Counted from the stretch's first letter, positions 1 to 6,792 are shown. The stretch: 17,688 bases of DNA from Schwartzia sp. (in: firmicutes) (GCA_024691625.1 JAILNL010000141.1:1-17688), one strand, 5' to 3'. Notes: generated from the letters alone by a model not told the origin. Translations and numbers: made by a program.

Positions 1-458
1 AGTTTGTAAGTCTTAGCCCCCAAAGCGCGGGCAATCAGCTGATGGCCCAGGCAGATGCCAAAGATGGGCTTCTTGCCAATCAGCTTCTTGATTTCTTCGA
101 CGATTTCCGGCACATCGGCAGGGTCGCCAGGATGCATTTCCGGAAGCTTGTTAGCGATAGCTTCGTACTCTGCCCAGTCTTTCTCATATTTTGCAATCTG
201 CTTTTTCGCGCCTGAGATAACCTCTGTAGCACGCGGAGGATCAGCGATTGCCTGGTACGTTCTTACCTGAATGACTCGCATTGCGTCAATCTCATCGCCC
301 AGAATTCGAATGGCTTGCAGCTTTTGGGAATACATAACTTCCATTCCGTCTCCGGCCTTGGAGAGTGACGACCAGCCGCGGAATCCGATGATTGCCATTC
401 CAAGGAAAGCAATCAGAACCAGCAGCAGGATTTTGTACGCCACCTTTACATTGTTCAT
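1..458 (-). CDS. Chemotaxis-receptor N-terminus joined in frame to a CarA (GATase) fragment; partial, probably chimeric
   Basis: The frame opens at ATG 458 and runs off the left edge, giving 152 complete codons. Residues 1-108 look like the start of a methyl-accepting chemotaxis protein. There is a short basic N-terminus, one membrane helix (about 9-27), then a long charged helix typical of a 4HB_MCP periplasmic sensor. From about residue 110 the protein becomes the glutamine-amidotransferase part of carbamoyl-phosphate synthase small subunit: PGDPADVPE, then GICLGHQL with the nucleophile Cys136, then ALGAKTYKL. The first ~200 residues of CarA, including the usual LSNG before PGDP, are missing, and so are the receptor's second membrane helix and signalling domain. 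A GAGGGGG/AAAGGA ribosome binding site precedes the ATG, and a good promoter lies upstream. The receptor half is probably a genuine gene start. The CarA half is most likely an assembly chimera at a contig end, less likely a real recombination. Confidence 0.7.
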   Translation of the reverse strand, partial: MNNVKVAYKILLLVLIAFLGMAIIGFRGWSSLSKAGDGMEVMYSQKLQAIRILGDEIDAMRVIQVRTYQAIADPPRATEVISGAKKQIAKYEKDWAEYEAIANKLPEMHPGDPADVPEIVEEIKKLIGKKPIFGICLGHQLIARALGAKTYK

Positions 459-554
459 TCCTTTTACCCCCTCTTACATGAACCCAATATTCCGCTATAC
501 CGCTCTTACCCGATATCTAATCATTCGGACTCAGAGAATAAAACACACACACGT

Positions 555-566
555 GTATAGCTATAC
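555..566. promoter_or_regulatory. 12-bp perfect palindrome GTATAGCTATAC at the predicted +1
   Basis: The palindrome lies just downstream of the receptor's -10 box and covers the predicted transcription start. That is a position where a dimeric repressor could bind. Only the symmetry and location are seen; no regulator is known. Confidence 0.3.
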
Positions 567-574
567 CTAAGCTT

Positions 575-604
575 ATTATAGTTATAATTTTGCGACATTT
601 TCAA
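575..604 (-). promoter_or_regulatory. Sigma-70-type promoter for the chemotaxis receptor
   Basis: On the minus strand TTGAAA (604-599) is followed after 18 bases by a perfect TATAAT (580-575). The predicted start of transcription is near 568, leaving a leader of about 110 bases before the ATG at 458. Confidence 0.6.
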
Positions 605-799
605 TACCACCTTTTTCCCATAAAGTCCCGATATTTTTCTCGCAAAAATTCATTTTTCATATTTTTATATAGGTCATTTTTCCTGCATATGATTTTTTCT
701 TCCTATGTCCGTACAGTTTCCTCACGATAAAAGGATTTTTAAGTTTTTTGTCGAATTTCTAAAGATGTTAGGCAAATCCACTTATTGCCTGCCGAATTA

Positions 800-808
800 T
801 GATATACT
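800..808 (+). promoter_or_regulatory. Extended -10 promoter for the HD-like gene
   Basis: TGATATACT matches an extended -10 (TGn then TATACT at 803-808). No good -35 is present at 17 bases, which fits an extended -10 promoter. The predicted start is near 815. The 459-880 gap otherwise holds only the divergent receptor promoter and AT-rich sequence. Confidence 0.45.
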
Positions 809-880
809 CATTCAGAAAACATACTTTGCGTATAAGATTATGCTGTTTATCATGACCGCACAGAGGAAAGGAGTATTGCT

Positions 881-1447
881 TTGCTTGCTACATTCCCTTC
901 ATATACAGATGCTTTGAAAATATTTCATGACTCAGCTCCCTCAGAGGAGCTGAAAATACGTGCGCTGCACCTCTCCTACGTTATGCGTGCCTTTGCAGGC
1001 ATGCGCGGGCACGATGAGCTTGCAGACGGTTGGGCGGCAGCAGGGCTTCTCTATCATGCGGAAGCAGAAGGTATTCTGTCCCCGGAGGCAGTCATAGCCG
1101 CAGGAGCAAATGAAGGCTTTCTTCATCTTCTTTCATTAAAAGAACTGCCTGCCATGCCCGCATCGCCAACGGTATCCCAGGAGCTCGCCTGCCTTCTCCC
1201 TACCGCGGCGGCGCTTGTTCTGCTCATCACCGAAACCATGCGCGCGCAGAATACCTCCCCGAAGAATCTCAAGGTCTCCGCGATTCAAAAGCGCTTTTTG
1301 GACAAGTCCTTCAGGCCTGAAATAAACCGTCAGCTCATCAGAAACGGTACGCAGCAGCTCCACTGGGAAATAGGAAATTTAACCTCAAAAGCTATTGCTG
1401 CAATACGCGACAGTGAAACCGCAGTCAAGGCTGATAAAAAGCAATAA
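881..1447 (+). CDS. Degenerate HD-superfamily protein, 188 aa, predicted catalytically inactive
   Basis: The start is TTG at 881, chosen because GAGGAAAGGAG (863-873) ends seven bases upstream. The order of conserved blocks resembles COG2316-type predicted HD hydrolases. There is an N-terminal helix (IRALHLSYVMRAFA), a GLL segment followed in the family by H-D, and a C-terminal block (LKVSAIQKRFLDKSFRPEIN) matching the family's KVKSVKKKFKDKSF-like ending. Here the metal-binding pair after GLL reads Tyr-His-Ala-Glu in place of His-Asp, so the site looks lost. The protein has no signal peptide or membrane helix and is probably cytoplasmic. It is a single-gene unit, convergent with the TPR-like gene and sharing its terminator. 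Family membership is by eye and moderate; loss of catalysis is inferred from the missing ligands. Confidence 0.65.
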   Translation: MLATFPSYTDALKIFHDSAPSEELKIRALHLSYVMRAFAGMRGHDELADGWAAAGLLYHAEAEGILSPEAVIAAGANEGFLHLLSLKELPAMPASPTVSQELACLLPTAAALVLLITETMRAQNTSPKNLKVSAIQKRFLDKSFRPEINRQLIRNGTQQLHWEIGNLTSKAIAAIRDSETAVKADKKQ

Positions 1448-1455
1448 AAAAGCAG

Positions 1456-1485
1456 AAAAATCCGCGGCAAATGCCGCGGATTTTT
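1456..1485. terminator. Bidirectional terminator between convergent genes
   Basis: The arms AAAAATCCGCGGCA (1456-1469) and TGCCGCGGATTTTT (1472-1485) are perfectly complementary. A/T runs on both sides let the hairpin act on both strands. It follows the HD-like gene and overlaps the stop codon of the minus-strand TPR-like gene. Confidence 0.85.
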
Positions 1486-2482
1486 AATATTCACGCTCAA
1501 CAAGCGCACTCTCCAATGATGCTTCGCTGATATGCGACTGCTTTTTATATTTTCTCGAACGGCGTTCCCATTCAAGAGCCTGTGACTCGCTTTCCTGCTT
1601 GCGCATGTAATAGGCAAGGAATTCACAGAGTCTCGCCAGATAGTTGCAGGTAGTGCCATAGTGAAGGTGTACGTCCCAGAGATTGCGGTTATTCGCCAGC
1701 GACAGCGCCCTATCAAATGTGATACGCGCAAGCTGCCATGCCTCCTGACGCATGGGCGACATAGGCGGCTCGGACTGATATATTGCCCACTGGCAGTCGC
1801 CCGCCTTTGCCACGGCGCTGAACTGTTTTTCGTAGAATCGTATATCGGGGTTAAGCTCTTCAAACTGCTCCGCTTCCTTTACCGCGCAGTCATACGCTTC
1901 CTCATACTCGCCTTTCTTCCAGTGCATGAGGCCGATAAGCCCGAAGCTGCTTCCTACCTGCTGCGGAGTCTGAGCATAGCCGAGGGAGGAATGAGCATAA
2001 TGCATAGCCTCCACTGCATTGTCGCGGTCAAGAGCGCTGGCGAGCTGAAAAAGGACATTCCATCTGTCGTTTTTGTCTCCTGCCCTGTCCAATGCCGCCT
2101 TGTAATAAGCGTATGACAGAATCTTATCAGCGTCCGACTGCTGCTCTGCCAGTGTCAGTAGTGTATCCACGGACTCATACAGCATACTGCGGTCATATTC
2201 AATCAGGGAAAGATCAAAGGACGGCTCAGGTCTCTTTGGAAGCTCCGGCGCAACACGGACTCCTGGCTCAGGCTCTTCATAAAACCAGTAAAATCTCGCA
2301 AGATATGCCATTCCTGCTATAACAGCCAAAACCGTCACCGAGGTCATGGTTGTCGTTCCGCTGTCATCTCCGAAGGAACCTGATACGAGCATAAAAAACA
2401 TAATCAGGATTGCCGCAGCCAGACATGCCGCTATAATTTTATACGTTTCCTTGGGCAGCTCCTTTGTCGTCGTCGCCCTCAC
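1484..2482 (-). CDS. Membrane-anchored TPR-like protein, 332 aa
   Basis: Two hydrophobic helices (about 14-34 and 44-66) form a membrane hairpin. A Pro/Glu linker (68-87) and a helical soluble domain of about 245 residues follow. Residues 176-206 (GLIGLMHWKKGEYEEAY...) have the Gly/Tyr/Ala spacing of a tetratricopeptide repeat, and weaker helical pairs flank it. With a short N-terminus and two helices, the soluble domain should lie in the cytoplasm and probably binds a protein partner. The start is GTG at 2482 with only a weak GACTGTGGG upstream, so the exact start is uncertain, but both helices are included in any case. No enzyme motif is visible. It is separated from the ammonium transporter gene by a terminator, and no clear promoter of its own was found. 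Confidence 0.7.
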   Translation of the reverse strand: MRATTTKELPKETYKIIAACLAAAILIMFFMLVSGSFGDDSGTTTMTSVTVLAVIAGMAYLARFYWFYEEPEPGVRVAPELPKRPEPSFDLSLIEYDRSMLYESVDTLLTLAEQQSDADKILSYAYYKAALDRAGDKNDRWNVLFQLASALDRDNAVEAMHYAHSSLGYAQTPQQVGSSFGLIGLMHWKKGEYEEAYDCAVKEAEQFEELNPDIRFYEKQFSAVAKAGDCQWAIYQSEPPMSPMRQEAWQLARITFDRALSLANNRNLWDVHLHYGTTCNYLARLCEFLAYYMRKQESESQALEWERRSRKYKKQSHISEASLESALVEREY

Positions 2483-2557
2483 CCCACAGTCTGCTTCAAA
2501 ATTTCTTTCAATAAATATACAACAATAACATATTCGCCGTAAAGTCTGAAAATCCTC

Positions 2558-2599
2558 TTAAAAGACAGCAAAAAGCACCCCTTTCGGAGCGCTTTTTGC
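2558..2599 (-). terminator. Terminator of the ammonium transporter gene
   Basis: Read on the minus strand, GCAAAAAGCGCTCC and GGGGTGCTTTTTGC pair over 14 positions (two wobbles) around a GAAA tetraloop. TGTCTTTT follows. It lies 64 bases past the transporter's stop codon. Confidence 0.8.
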
Positions 2600-2662
2600 G
2601 GATATAGAATATAGAGAGATTTTTGCGAACCCTTTATGGATTCGCAAAGAGAGAACCCATCA

Positions 2663-4393
2663 TCATGCCTGGATAGGCTTGTCCTGCAGAGCGTCAAAGC
2701 CTTCCTCGCCCGTACGGATTTTTACGACGTTGTCCACCGAGGAAATGAAGATCTTGCCGTCGCCGTAGTGACCTGTGTAAAGAACCTTTTTAGCAACCGC
2801 GATGATTTTTTCAGGCGGAATCGCGGATACAACAATATCAATCTGGAGCTTGGGCAGAAGTCTGGAAGCAACCTCAGCACCACGATAAAGCTCCGTATGG
2901 CCTTTCTGTATGCCATAGCCCAGCACCTGTGTAACCGTCATGCCCGTAATGCCGATTGCCTCAAGAGCAGTCTTGAGATTTTCAAAACGCTCGCGGGAGG
3001 TTATTATCGAAACACAGGATATCGGATGAGCGCCTTCAGGCAGCGCGGCCTTCGCTATTCCGGCAGACGGCGCAGCCACAGCAGTCTCTACAGCCGGGGC
3101 AACAGGCGCGCCGACCGGAGCAGGAGCCGATGTGGAACCCGGCAGCTCAGGAACAGGCATGAAGTCCGCATAAGCAGAAGCAAGACCGTGTTCCTCGAAA
3201 TCAAGACCTGCGATTTCTTCCTTCGGTGTAACACGAAGGCCCATAGTAGCTTTCAGAATACCGAATACAACCGTGATTGCGATACCGACATACGCGATAA
3301 CACTGACAACACCAAGCGTCTGAATGAGGAGGAACTGCGGATTGCCCGTGTAGAAGAATCCGTCCTTTACCGCAAACAAACCTGTAAGAATAGTACCGAG
3401 AGCGCCGCATACACCGTGAACGGAAACAGCGCCGACAGGATCGTCGATTTTCAGCTTCTGGTCGATAAATTCAACAGCGAAGATTACAACGGTACCGGCC
3501 AAAACACCGATAATACATGCACCGGGAACGCTTACGAGGTCGCAGCCTGCCGTGATTGCAACAAGACCTGCAAGAGCACCGTTCAGCGTCATGGAAACAT
3601 CAGGCTTGCCGTAACGAATCCATGTAATAGCCATTACAGTAGCTGTAGCCGCGGAAGCAGCCATATTCGTCGTAACAAAAATCGTTGCTGCGGAAATAAG
3701 GGTTTCATCACCTGTCATGGATACCGTGGAGCATCCGTTGAATCCGAACCATGCAAACCAGAGGATGAAAACACCGAGAGCAGCAAGCGTCAGGCTGTGG
3801 CCCGGAATAGCGTTTACCGTGCCGTCCTCGTTGTACTTGCCGATTCGCGGTCCAATCATTTTTGCACCTACGAGAGCGCAGATACCGCCGACCATGTGTA
3901 CCGCAGTGGAGCCTGCGAAATCATGGAACCCGAGATTTGCAAGCCAGCCGCCGCCCCAAATCCAGTGACCGGAAACAGGATAAATCAAAAGACTGATAAG
4001 AATGCTGTAAACGCAGTATGTCGAGAATTTAGTACGTTCTGCCATAGCACCCGATACAATCGTGGCTGCCGTAGCACAGAAAACAGTCTGGAAAATAACA
4101 TATGCCATTGAAGGATAGCCCGTACCCTTCTCAACGTCCCAGGTTGAAATAAACAGGTCCGGCATGCCGATAATACCGCCGATATCCGTTCCAAACATAA
4201 GTCCAAAACCAAAAACCCAAAAGACAATCGTTCCAAGAGAAAAATCCAGGAAATTTTTCATGACAATGTTTCCTGCGTTTTTCGCACGGGTAAGTCCCGT
4301 CTCAACCATTGCAAATCCCGGCTGCATGAAGAACACCAATGCAGCACCCAGCAGTACCCATATAGTATCTGCCGAACTATATACTCCATTCAT
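2663..4393 (-). CDS. amt: Ammonium channel (Amt) fused to a C-terminal PII (GlnK-like) domain, 576 aa
   Basis: Residues 1-400 form a complete Amt/Rh channel that moves ammonium across the inner membrane. The opening GAALVFFMQPGFAMVETG, Asp158, and the twin pore histidines His166 and His326 are all visible. A Pro/Ala-rich linker (about 411-455) leads into a PII domain (456-576) with GITGMTV, QKGHTELYRGAE (T-loop), LPK and GDGKIF (Lys547), and a KIRTGEEG ending. PII normally plugs Amt when nitrogen is plentiful; here the plug is tethered. In the T-loop, Tyr503 (Tyr46 of GlnB) is kept, but the position of the uridylylated Tyr51 is Val508. Control by uridylylation is therefore unlikely, while ATP/ADP/2-oxoglutarate sensing could remain. 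The start ATG has AGAGGAG nine bases upstream. Amt-PII fusions are known in other bacteria. The gene is monocistronic with its own promoter, leader and terminator. Confidence 0.95.
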   Translation of the reverse strand: MNGVYSSADTIWVLLGAALVFFMQPGFAMVETGLTRAKNAGNIVMKNFLDFSLGTIVFWVFGFGLMFGTDIGGIIGMPDLFISTWDVEKGTGYPSMAYVIFQTVFCATAATIVSGAMAERTKFSTYCVYSILISLLIYPVSGHWIWGGGWLANLGFHDFAGSTAVHMVGGICALVGAKMIGPRIGKYNEDGTVNAIPGHSLTLAALGVFILWFAWFGFNGCSTVSMTGDETLISAATIFVTTNMAASAATATVMAITWIRYGKPDVSMTLNGALAGLVAITAGCDLVSVPGACIIGVLAGTVVIFAVEFIDQKLKIDDPVGAVSVHGVCGALGTILTGLFAVKDGFFYTGNPQFLLIQTLGVVSVIAYVGIAITVVFGILKATMGLRVTPKEEIAGLDFEEHGLASAYADFMPVPELPGSTSAPAPVGAPVAPAVETAVAAPSAGIAKAALPEGAHPISCVSIITSRERFENLKTALEAIGITGMTVTQVLGYGIQKGHTELYRGAEVASRLLPKLQIDIVVSAIPPEKIIAVAKKVLYTGHYGDGKIFISSVDNVVKIRTGEEGFDALQDKPIQA

Positions 4394-4418
4394 GATTGCT
4401 CATCTCCTCTGTGTATCG

Positions 4419-4434
4419 GCTGCACCCTTGCAGC
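4419..4434 (-). promoter_or_regulatory. Small hairpin just upstream of the amt ribosome binding site
   Basis: GCTGCA and TGCAGC pair over six positions around a four-base loop, about ten bases upstream of AGAGGAG in the leader. It could influence translation start, but only the structure is seen. Confidence 0.35.
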
Positions 4435-4439
4435 TTCCC

Positions 4440-4481
4440 GAAAAACAGAAAACGCCGGCGCGCGGAAACCCCGCGGCCGAC
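4440..4481 (-). promoter_or_regulatory. Terminator-like hairpin (candidate attenuator) inside the amt leader
   Basis: On the minus strand GTCGGCCGCGG pairs with CCGCGCGCCGGC over 11 positions, with one bulged C and a five-base loop. GTTTTCTGTTTTT follows at once. This has the shape of an intrinsic terminator, yet it lies between the amt promoter (start near 4547) and the amt ATG. No other minus-strand gene reads into this point, because the next gene upstream is divergent. It would therefore act on the amt transcript itself. The controlling signal is unknown. Confidence 0.55.
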
Positions 4482-4510
4482 GTCATTGTCGTTTCATACA
4501 CACAATATTT

Positions 4511-4543
4511 ATTCGACTGAAGTGTCTGCAGCTCACTTCGAAT
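4511..4543 (-). promoter_or_regulatory. Long bulged stem-loop at the 5' end of the amt transcript
   Basis: In the minus-strand RNA, ATTCGAAGTG pairs with CACTTC and GAAT, leaving a four-base bulge (AGTC) and a nine-base loop. It begins about five bases after the predicted transcription start. It precedes the terminator-like hairpin and could be the sensing part of an attenuator. Confidence 0.4.
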
Positions 4544-4553
4544 CTATGCGTGT

Positions 4554-4582
4554 AGAATAATCTTTCGTCCACACTATGTCAA
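4554..4582 (-). promoter_or_regulatory. Near-consensus sigma-70 promoter for amt
   Basis: Perfect TTGACA (4582-4577), a 17-base spacer and TATTCT (4559-4554). The predicted start near 4547 gives a leader of about 154 bases. No sigma-54 -24/-12 element was found, so the nitrogen response, if any, probably acts after initiation. Confidence 0.75.
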
Positions 4583-4803
4583 TATGTTATAGCAAAATTT
4601 TTTCAAAAATTTTTATATTTAATTTTCCCCTAAAAATCAAGGGTTTCGAAACGGCTGCGAATTCATAGGGATATTTTCCTACATGATTTTTGTTTGAAAT
4701 TCATCTTATAACACTACATATTGTTAATATTTCGGCAAATTCACACAATTTATGCCACAAAAAACATGTTGGCCGATAGTCTTATAAAACTTTCAAAAAC
4801 TCA

Positions 4804-4832
4804 TTGAAAACCAAATAATAATGATGTATACT
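4804..4832 (+). promoter_or_regulatory. Strong sigma-70 promoter for the repeat-protein gene
   Basis: TTGAAA (4804-4809), a 17-base spacer and TATACT (4827-4832). The predicted start is near 4839. The stretch from 4583 to 4803, between this promoter and the divergent amt promoter, is AT-rich; nothing else was recognised in it. Confidence 0.75.
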
Positions 4833-4840
4833 TAGTGTAG

Positions 4841-4859
4841 AAAAATCTATTGGATTTTT
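4841..4859 (+). promoter_or_regulatory. Stem-loop at the very 5' end of the repeat-protein mRNA
   Basis: AAAAATC and GATTTTT pair over seven positions around a five-base loop, immediately after the predicted transcription start. Such 5' hairpins are known to stabilise Firmicute mRNAs; that role is inferred here. Confidence 0.4.
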
Positions 4860-4925
4860 ACGAAACACGGTATACATGCAAGACCCGCAAAGGATTGCGC
4901 AGCCCGAAAAAAGGAGGTTTTCATC

Positions 4926-5666
4926 ATGGGTATCTCAGGAATCTCCGGCGCTGCCAACTTCGGCACCAGCCGGTTCCAACAAATCAATCGTCAAATTGAT
5001 AAGCTCGGACAGGAAAAAACCGCGATGTATTCAGATCGCGCTGCTTCTTATTCGCGTGTATCCAATTTTGGTACAGAAACCAAGATTGGTTCGAGTAAGT
5101 TCCGTCAGGGACTCAAAGTGACAAACAGCCTCGGCGAGCAGAAAACGTCGGAGGCTATGAAGACGGCAAAGGATATTGCTTCACCCGAACGTATCGGCAC
5201 AAGCAAATTCCAGCGCGGTCTCGACACAACTATTTCTTTGGGCGATCAGAAGACGTCCGAAGCAATGAAGGCAGCAAAGAATTTCGCCGACCCAAGCAGA
5301 TTAGGTACGAGCAGATTCCAGCGCGGACTGGAAACAACAAATACGCTGGGCGAACAGAAAACGTCCATGTATATGCAGCGTGCCCGTTCCTACACTGAAG
5401 TATCTAATTTCGGTACCGAAACGAAGCTCGGCTCCAGCAAGTTCCAGCAGAATCTCAAGAAGCTGGATGCCATGGGAGCAGAAAATGTCCGCTCCGGTAT
5501 GACGAAGGCCCGTTCCTTCACGAAGGTTTCCAACTTCGGCAATGAAACAAAACTGGGCTCCAGCGCATTCCAGAAGGTAAACGCCACTATCATGAACCAT
5601 GCAAAACAGGCTTATCAGGCAGCAAAAAGCGCGCCTAAAGCATCGACTCTTGATATCGGCGCGTAA
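4926..5666 (+). CDS. Unrecognised six-repeat protein, 246 aa, probably highly expressed
   Basis: I do not recognise this family. After a short Gly/Ile/Ser start the whole protein is tandem repeats beginning near residues 12, 54, 90, 126, 168 and 210. Each opens with (I/L)G(T/S)S(K/R)FQ, continues with a Thr/Leu/Gly helix-like stretch (LGEQKTS), and ends in a Lys/Ala stretch. Repeats 1, 4 and 5 are 42 residues and end VSNFG(T/N)ETK. Repeats 2 and 3 are 36 residues and end in SPER or DPSR. The last is diverged. There is no Cys, no Trp, no signal peptide and no membrane helix, so it is probably a soluble, basic, structural or scaffold-type protein. The start ATG has an ideal AAAAAAGGAGG eight bases upstream. 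The strong promoter, 5' hairpin and strong terminator mark a well-expressed single-gene unit. Confidence 0.85.
   Translation: MGISGISGAANFGTSRFQQINRQIDKLGQEKTAMYSDRAASYSRVSNFGTETKIGSSKFRQGLKVTNSLGEQKTSEAMKTAKDIASPERIGTSKFQRGLDTTISLGDQKTSEAMKAAKNFADPSRLGTSRFQRGLETTNTLGEQKTSMYMQRARSYTEVSNFGTETKLGSSKFQQNLKKLDAMGAENVRSGMTKARSFTKVSNFGNETKLGSSAFQKVNATIMNHAKQAYQAAKSAPKASTLDIGA
4959..5663 (+). repeat. Six tandem coding repeats (42-36-36-42-42-37 codons)
   Basis: Unit boundaries are 4959-5084, 5085-5192, 5193-5300, 5301-5426, 5427-5552 and 5553-5663. The repetition is clear in protein but much weaker in DNA. In the 14-codon core of units 2 and 3, five codons differ synonymously and two change the residue. 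The duplications are therefore old and selected at protein level. Confidence 0.85.
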
Positions 5667-5680
5667 CATTCTCCTACAAT

Positions 5681-5712
5681 CCTGCCGGTCATTCGACCGG
5701 CAGGTATTTTTT
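5681..5712 (+). terminator. Terminator of the repeat-protein gene
   Basis: CCTGCCGGTC and GACCGGCAGG form a perfect ten-base-pair stem around ATTC, followed by TATTTTTTT. It starts 15 bases after the stop codon. Confidence 0.92.
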
Positions 5713-5714
5713 TG

Positions 5715-5760
5715 CGCAAAAATAAAAGACCGCCAAAGCAGTATGGATGCTTTGGCAGTC
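5715..5760 (-). terminator. Terminator of the radical SAM gene
   Basis: On the minus strand GACTGCCAAAGCA pairs with TGCTTTGGCGGTC over 13 positions with one U-G wobble, around a seven-base loop. TTTTATTTTT follows. On the plus strand the wobble becomes a C-A mismatch, so the minus direction is the functional one. Confidence 0.85.
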
Positions 5761-5848
5761 AGTGTATGGCTATATATCAGTATGTACCGTATTTGCCCGT
5801 AAAGCCCTGGATAAATTAGACTAAGCCCGCCGGTCGCAAACGCTCCTA

Positions 5849-6757
5849 TCAGGCAAGTCCTATTTTATCGTGGTTATATACGTCCCAGTCCTTGAGTTTT
5901 TTCAGTTCAACGATGCTGTCATCAATATCCTCAAGAAGCTGCGCCTTGTCCTGAGGCAGTGTTGCCGCAAGAGGAACATAGTTTGAAATATGGTTGCTTC
6001 GGAAAATGCATTCATCCGTTTCAGGAAGCTCAACATTTTCGATAATCATGCGCAGCTCTTCCATGAGACCTGCCGGAGGCAGCGGGTTGAACTCGCCGCG
6101 CTCGAACTGGTCTTTAAGCTCGCTTCCGCGGTAAAGCATCAGGCAGATAGCTCCGAGCATGGTCGGTTTAATCTCGGAGATTGCCTTAGCCGTCGCGAGA
6201 GCATGACGCTTGGAACCTTCACGGCCCGCAAGGCCGAGAATAATCATCATGGAAAGCTTCATTCCGGCCGCTTTTACGCGCTTGCCGACCTCGATGGACT
6301 CCTCTCCGTCAACGCCTTTGTTAACAGCCTTGAGCGTTTCGGAATCTCCGCTCTCCATTCCATAATAGAGAAGTTCAAGTCCCGCTTCACGCAGTTGGCG
6401 GAGCTCCTCTACAGATTTACGGAGAACGTCCTTCGGTGCGGCATAAGATGCGCAGCGCTCGAAATTCGGGAATGTATCACGGAGCTTTTTAAGTATTGCC
6501 AGCAAACGGTCAGTCGAAAGAACAAGTGCGTCTCCGTCTGCGAGGAACACGCGGCGTACACCACGCGCGTTGAATTTTGCTGCCATCTCGATCTGCCGGT
6601 CAACCTCTTCCTCGGTAAGAACCTGGAACTGAACTCCTTCATACATATTGCAGTATTTGCATTTATTGTGTGCACAGCCTCGTGTCACACGCAGGATGAA
6701 ACTGCGTGCCTCACTTGGCGGACGAAAAACAGGTGTATCATAGTTATCGAAGAACAA
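5849..6757 (-). CDS. Radical SAM enzyme, 302 aa, COG1032-like
   Basis: Cys28, Cys33 and Cys36 in RGCAHNKCKYCNMY form the site for the 4Fe-4S cluster that cleaves S-adenosylmethionine. The spacing CX4CX2C differs from the usual CX3CX2C but is typical of a Firmicute subfamily with RGCxxNKCxFCNMY-like motifs. VFLADGDALVL, YYGMESGDSETL and MMIILGLAGREG are the expected SAM-binding strands of the half-barrel. No B12-binding or extra iron-sulphur domain is present, and the substrate cannot be told. The start is TTG at 6757, with GAGAGGA ten bases upstream; a nearby ATG at 6767 is out of frame. It is a single-gene unit with its own promoter and terminator, divergent from the RelA-like gene. Confidence 0.88.
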   Translation of the reverse strand: MFFDNYDTPVFRPPSEARSFILRVTRGCAHNKCKYCNMYEGVQFQVLTEEEVDRQIEMAAKFNARGVRRVFLADGDALVLSTDRLLAILKKLRDTFPNFERCASYAAPKDVLRKSVEELRQLREAGLELLYYGMESGDSETLKAVNKGVDGEESIEVGKRVKAAGMKLSMMIILGLAGREGSKRHALATAKAISEIKPTMLGAICLMLYRGSELKDQFERGEFNPLPPAGLMEELRMIIENVELPETDECIFRSNHISNYVPLAATLPQDKAQLLEDIDDSIVELKKLKDWDVYNHDKIGLA

Positions 6758-6792
6758 GGGGCTTCATCCTCTCTTTTATATTATTTGTATTT

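Noticed and set aside
541..560. AC-rich microsatellite in the receptor leader
   Set aside because: It is only about five AC units, too short to support phase variation.
2636..4111. Plus-strand open frame of 491 codons opposite amt
   Set aside because: It is antisense to an unmistakable Amt-PII gene. Its translation is rich in Arg, Asn, Cys and Ser with no domain, and it has no ribosome binding site.
4440..4543. ANTAR-type two-hairpin target in the amt leader
   Set aside because: The loops are nine and five bases, not the paired hexaloops with conserved A and G that ANTAR proteins bind.
4583..4803. Possible sigma-54 promoter for the nitrogen gene amt
   Set aside because: The closest match (TGGCATAAATTGTG on the minus strand) has the wrong spacing between GG and GC elements, while a near-perfect sigma-70 promoter lies closer to the gene.
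4886..4899. Small hairpin with an AGGA loop upstream of the repeat-protein ribosome binding site
   Set aside because: It is a five-pair stem that does not cover the real GGAGG; no regulatory role can be supported.
4959..5663. CRISPR-like or transposon repeat array
   Set aside because: The periodicity is in protein within one open frame, spacers are absent, and the DNA copies are diverged.
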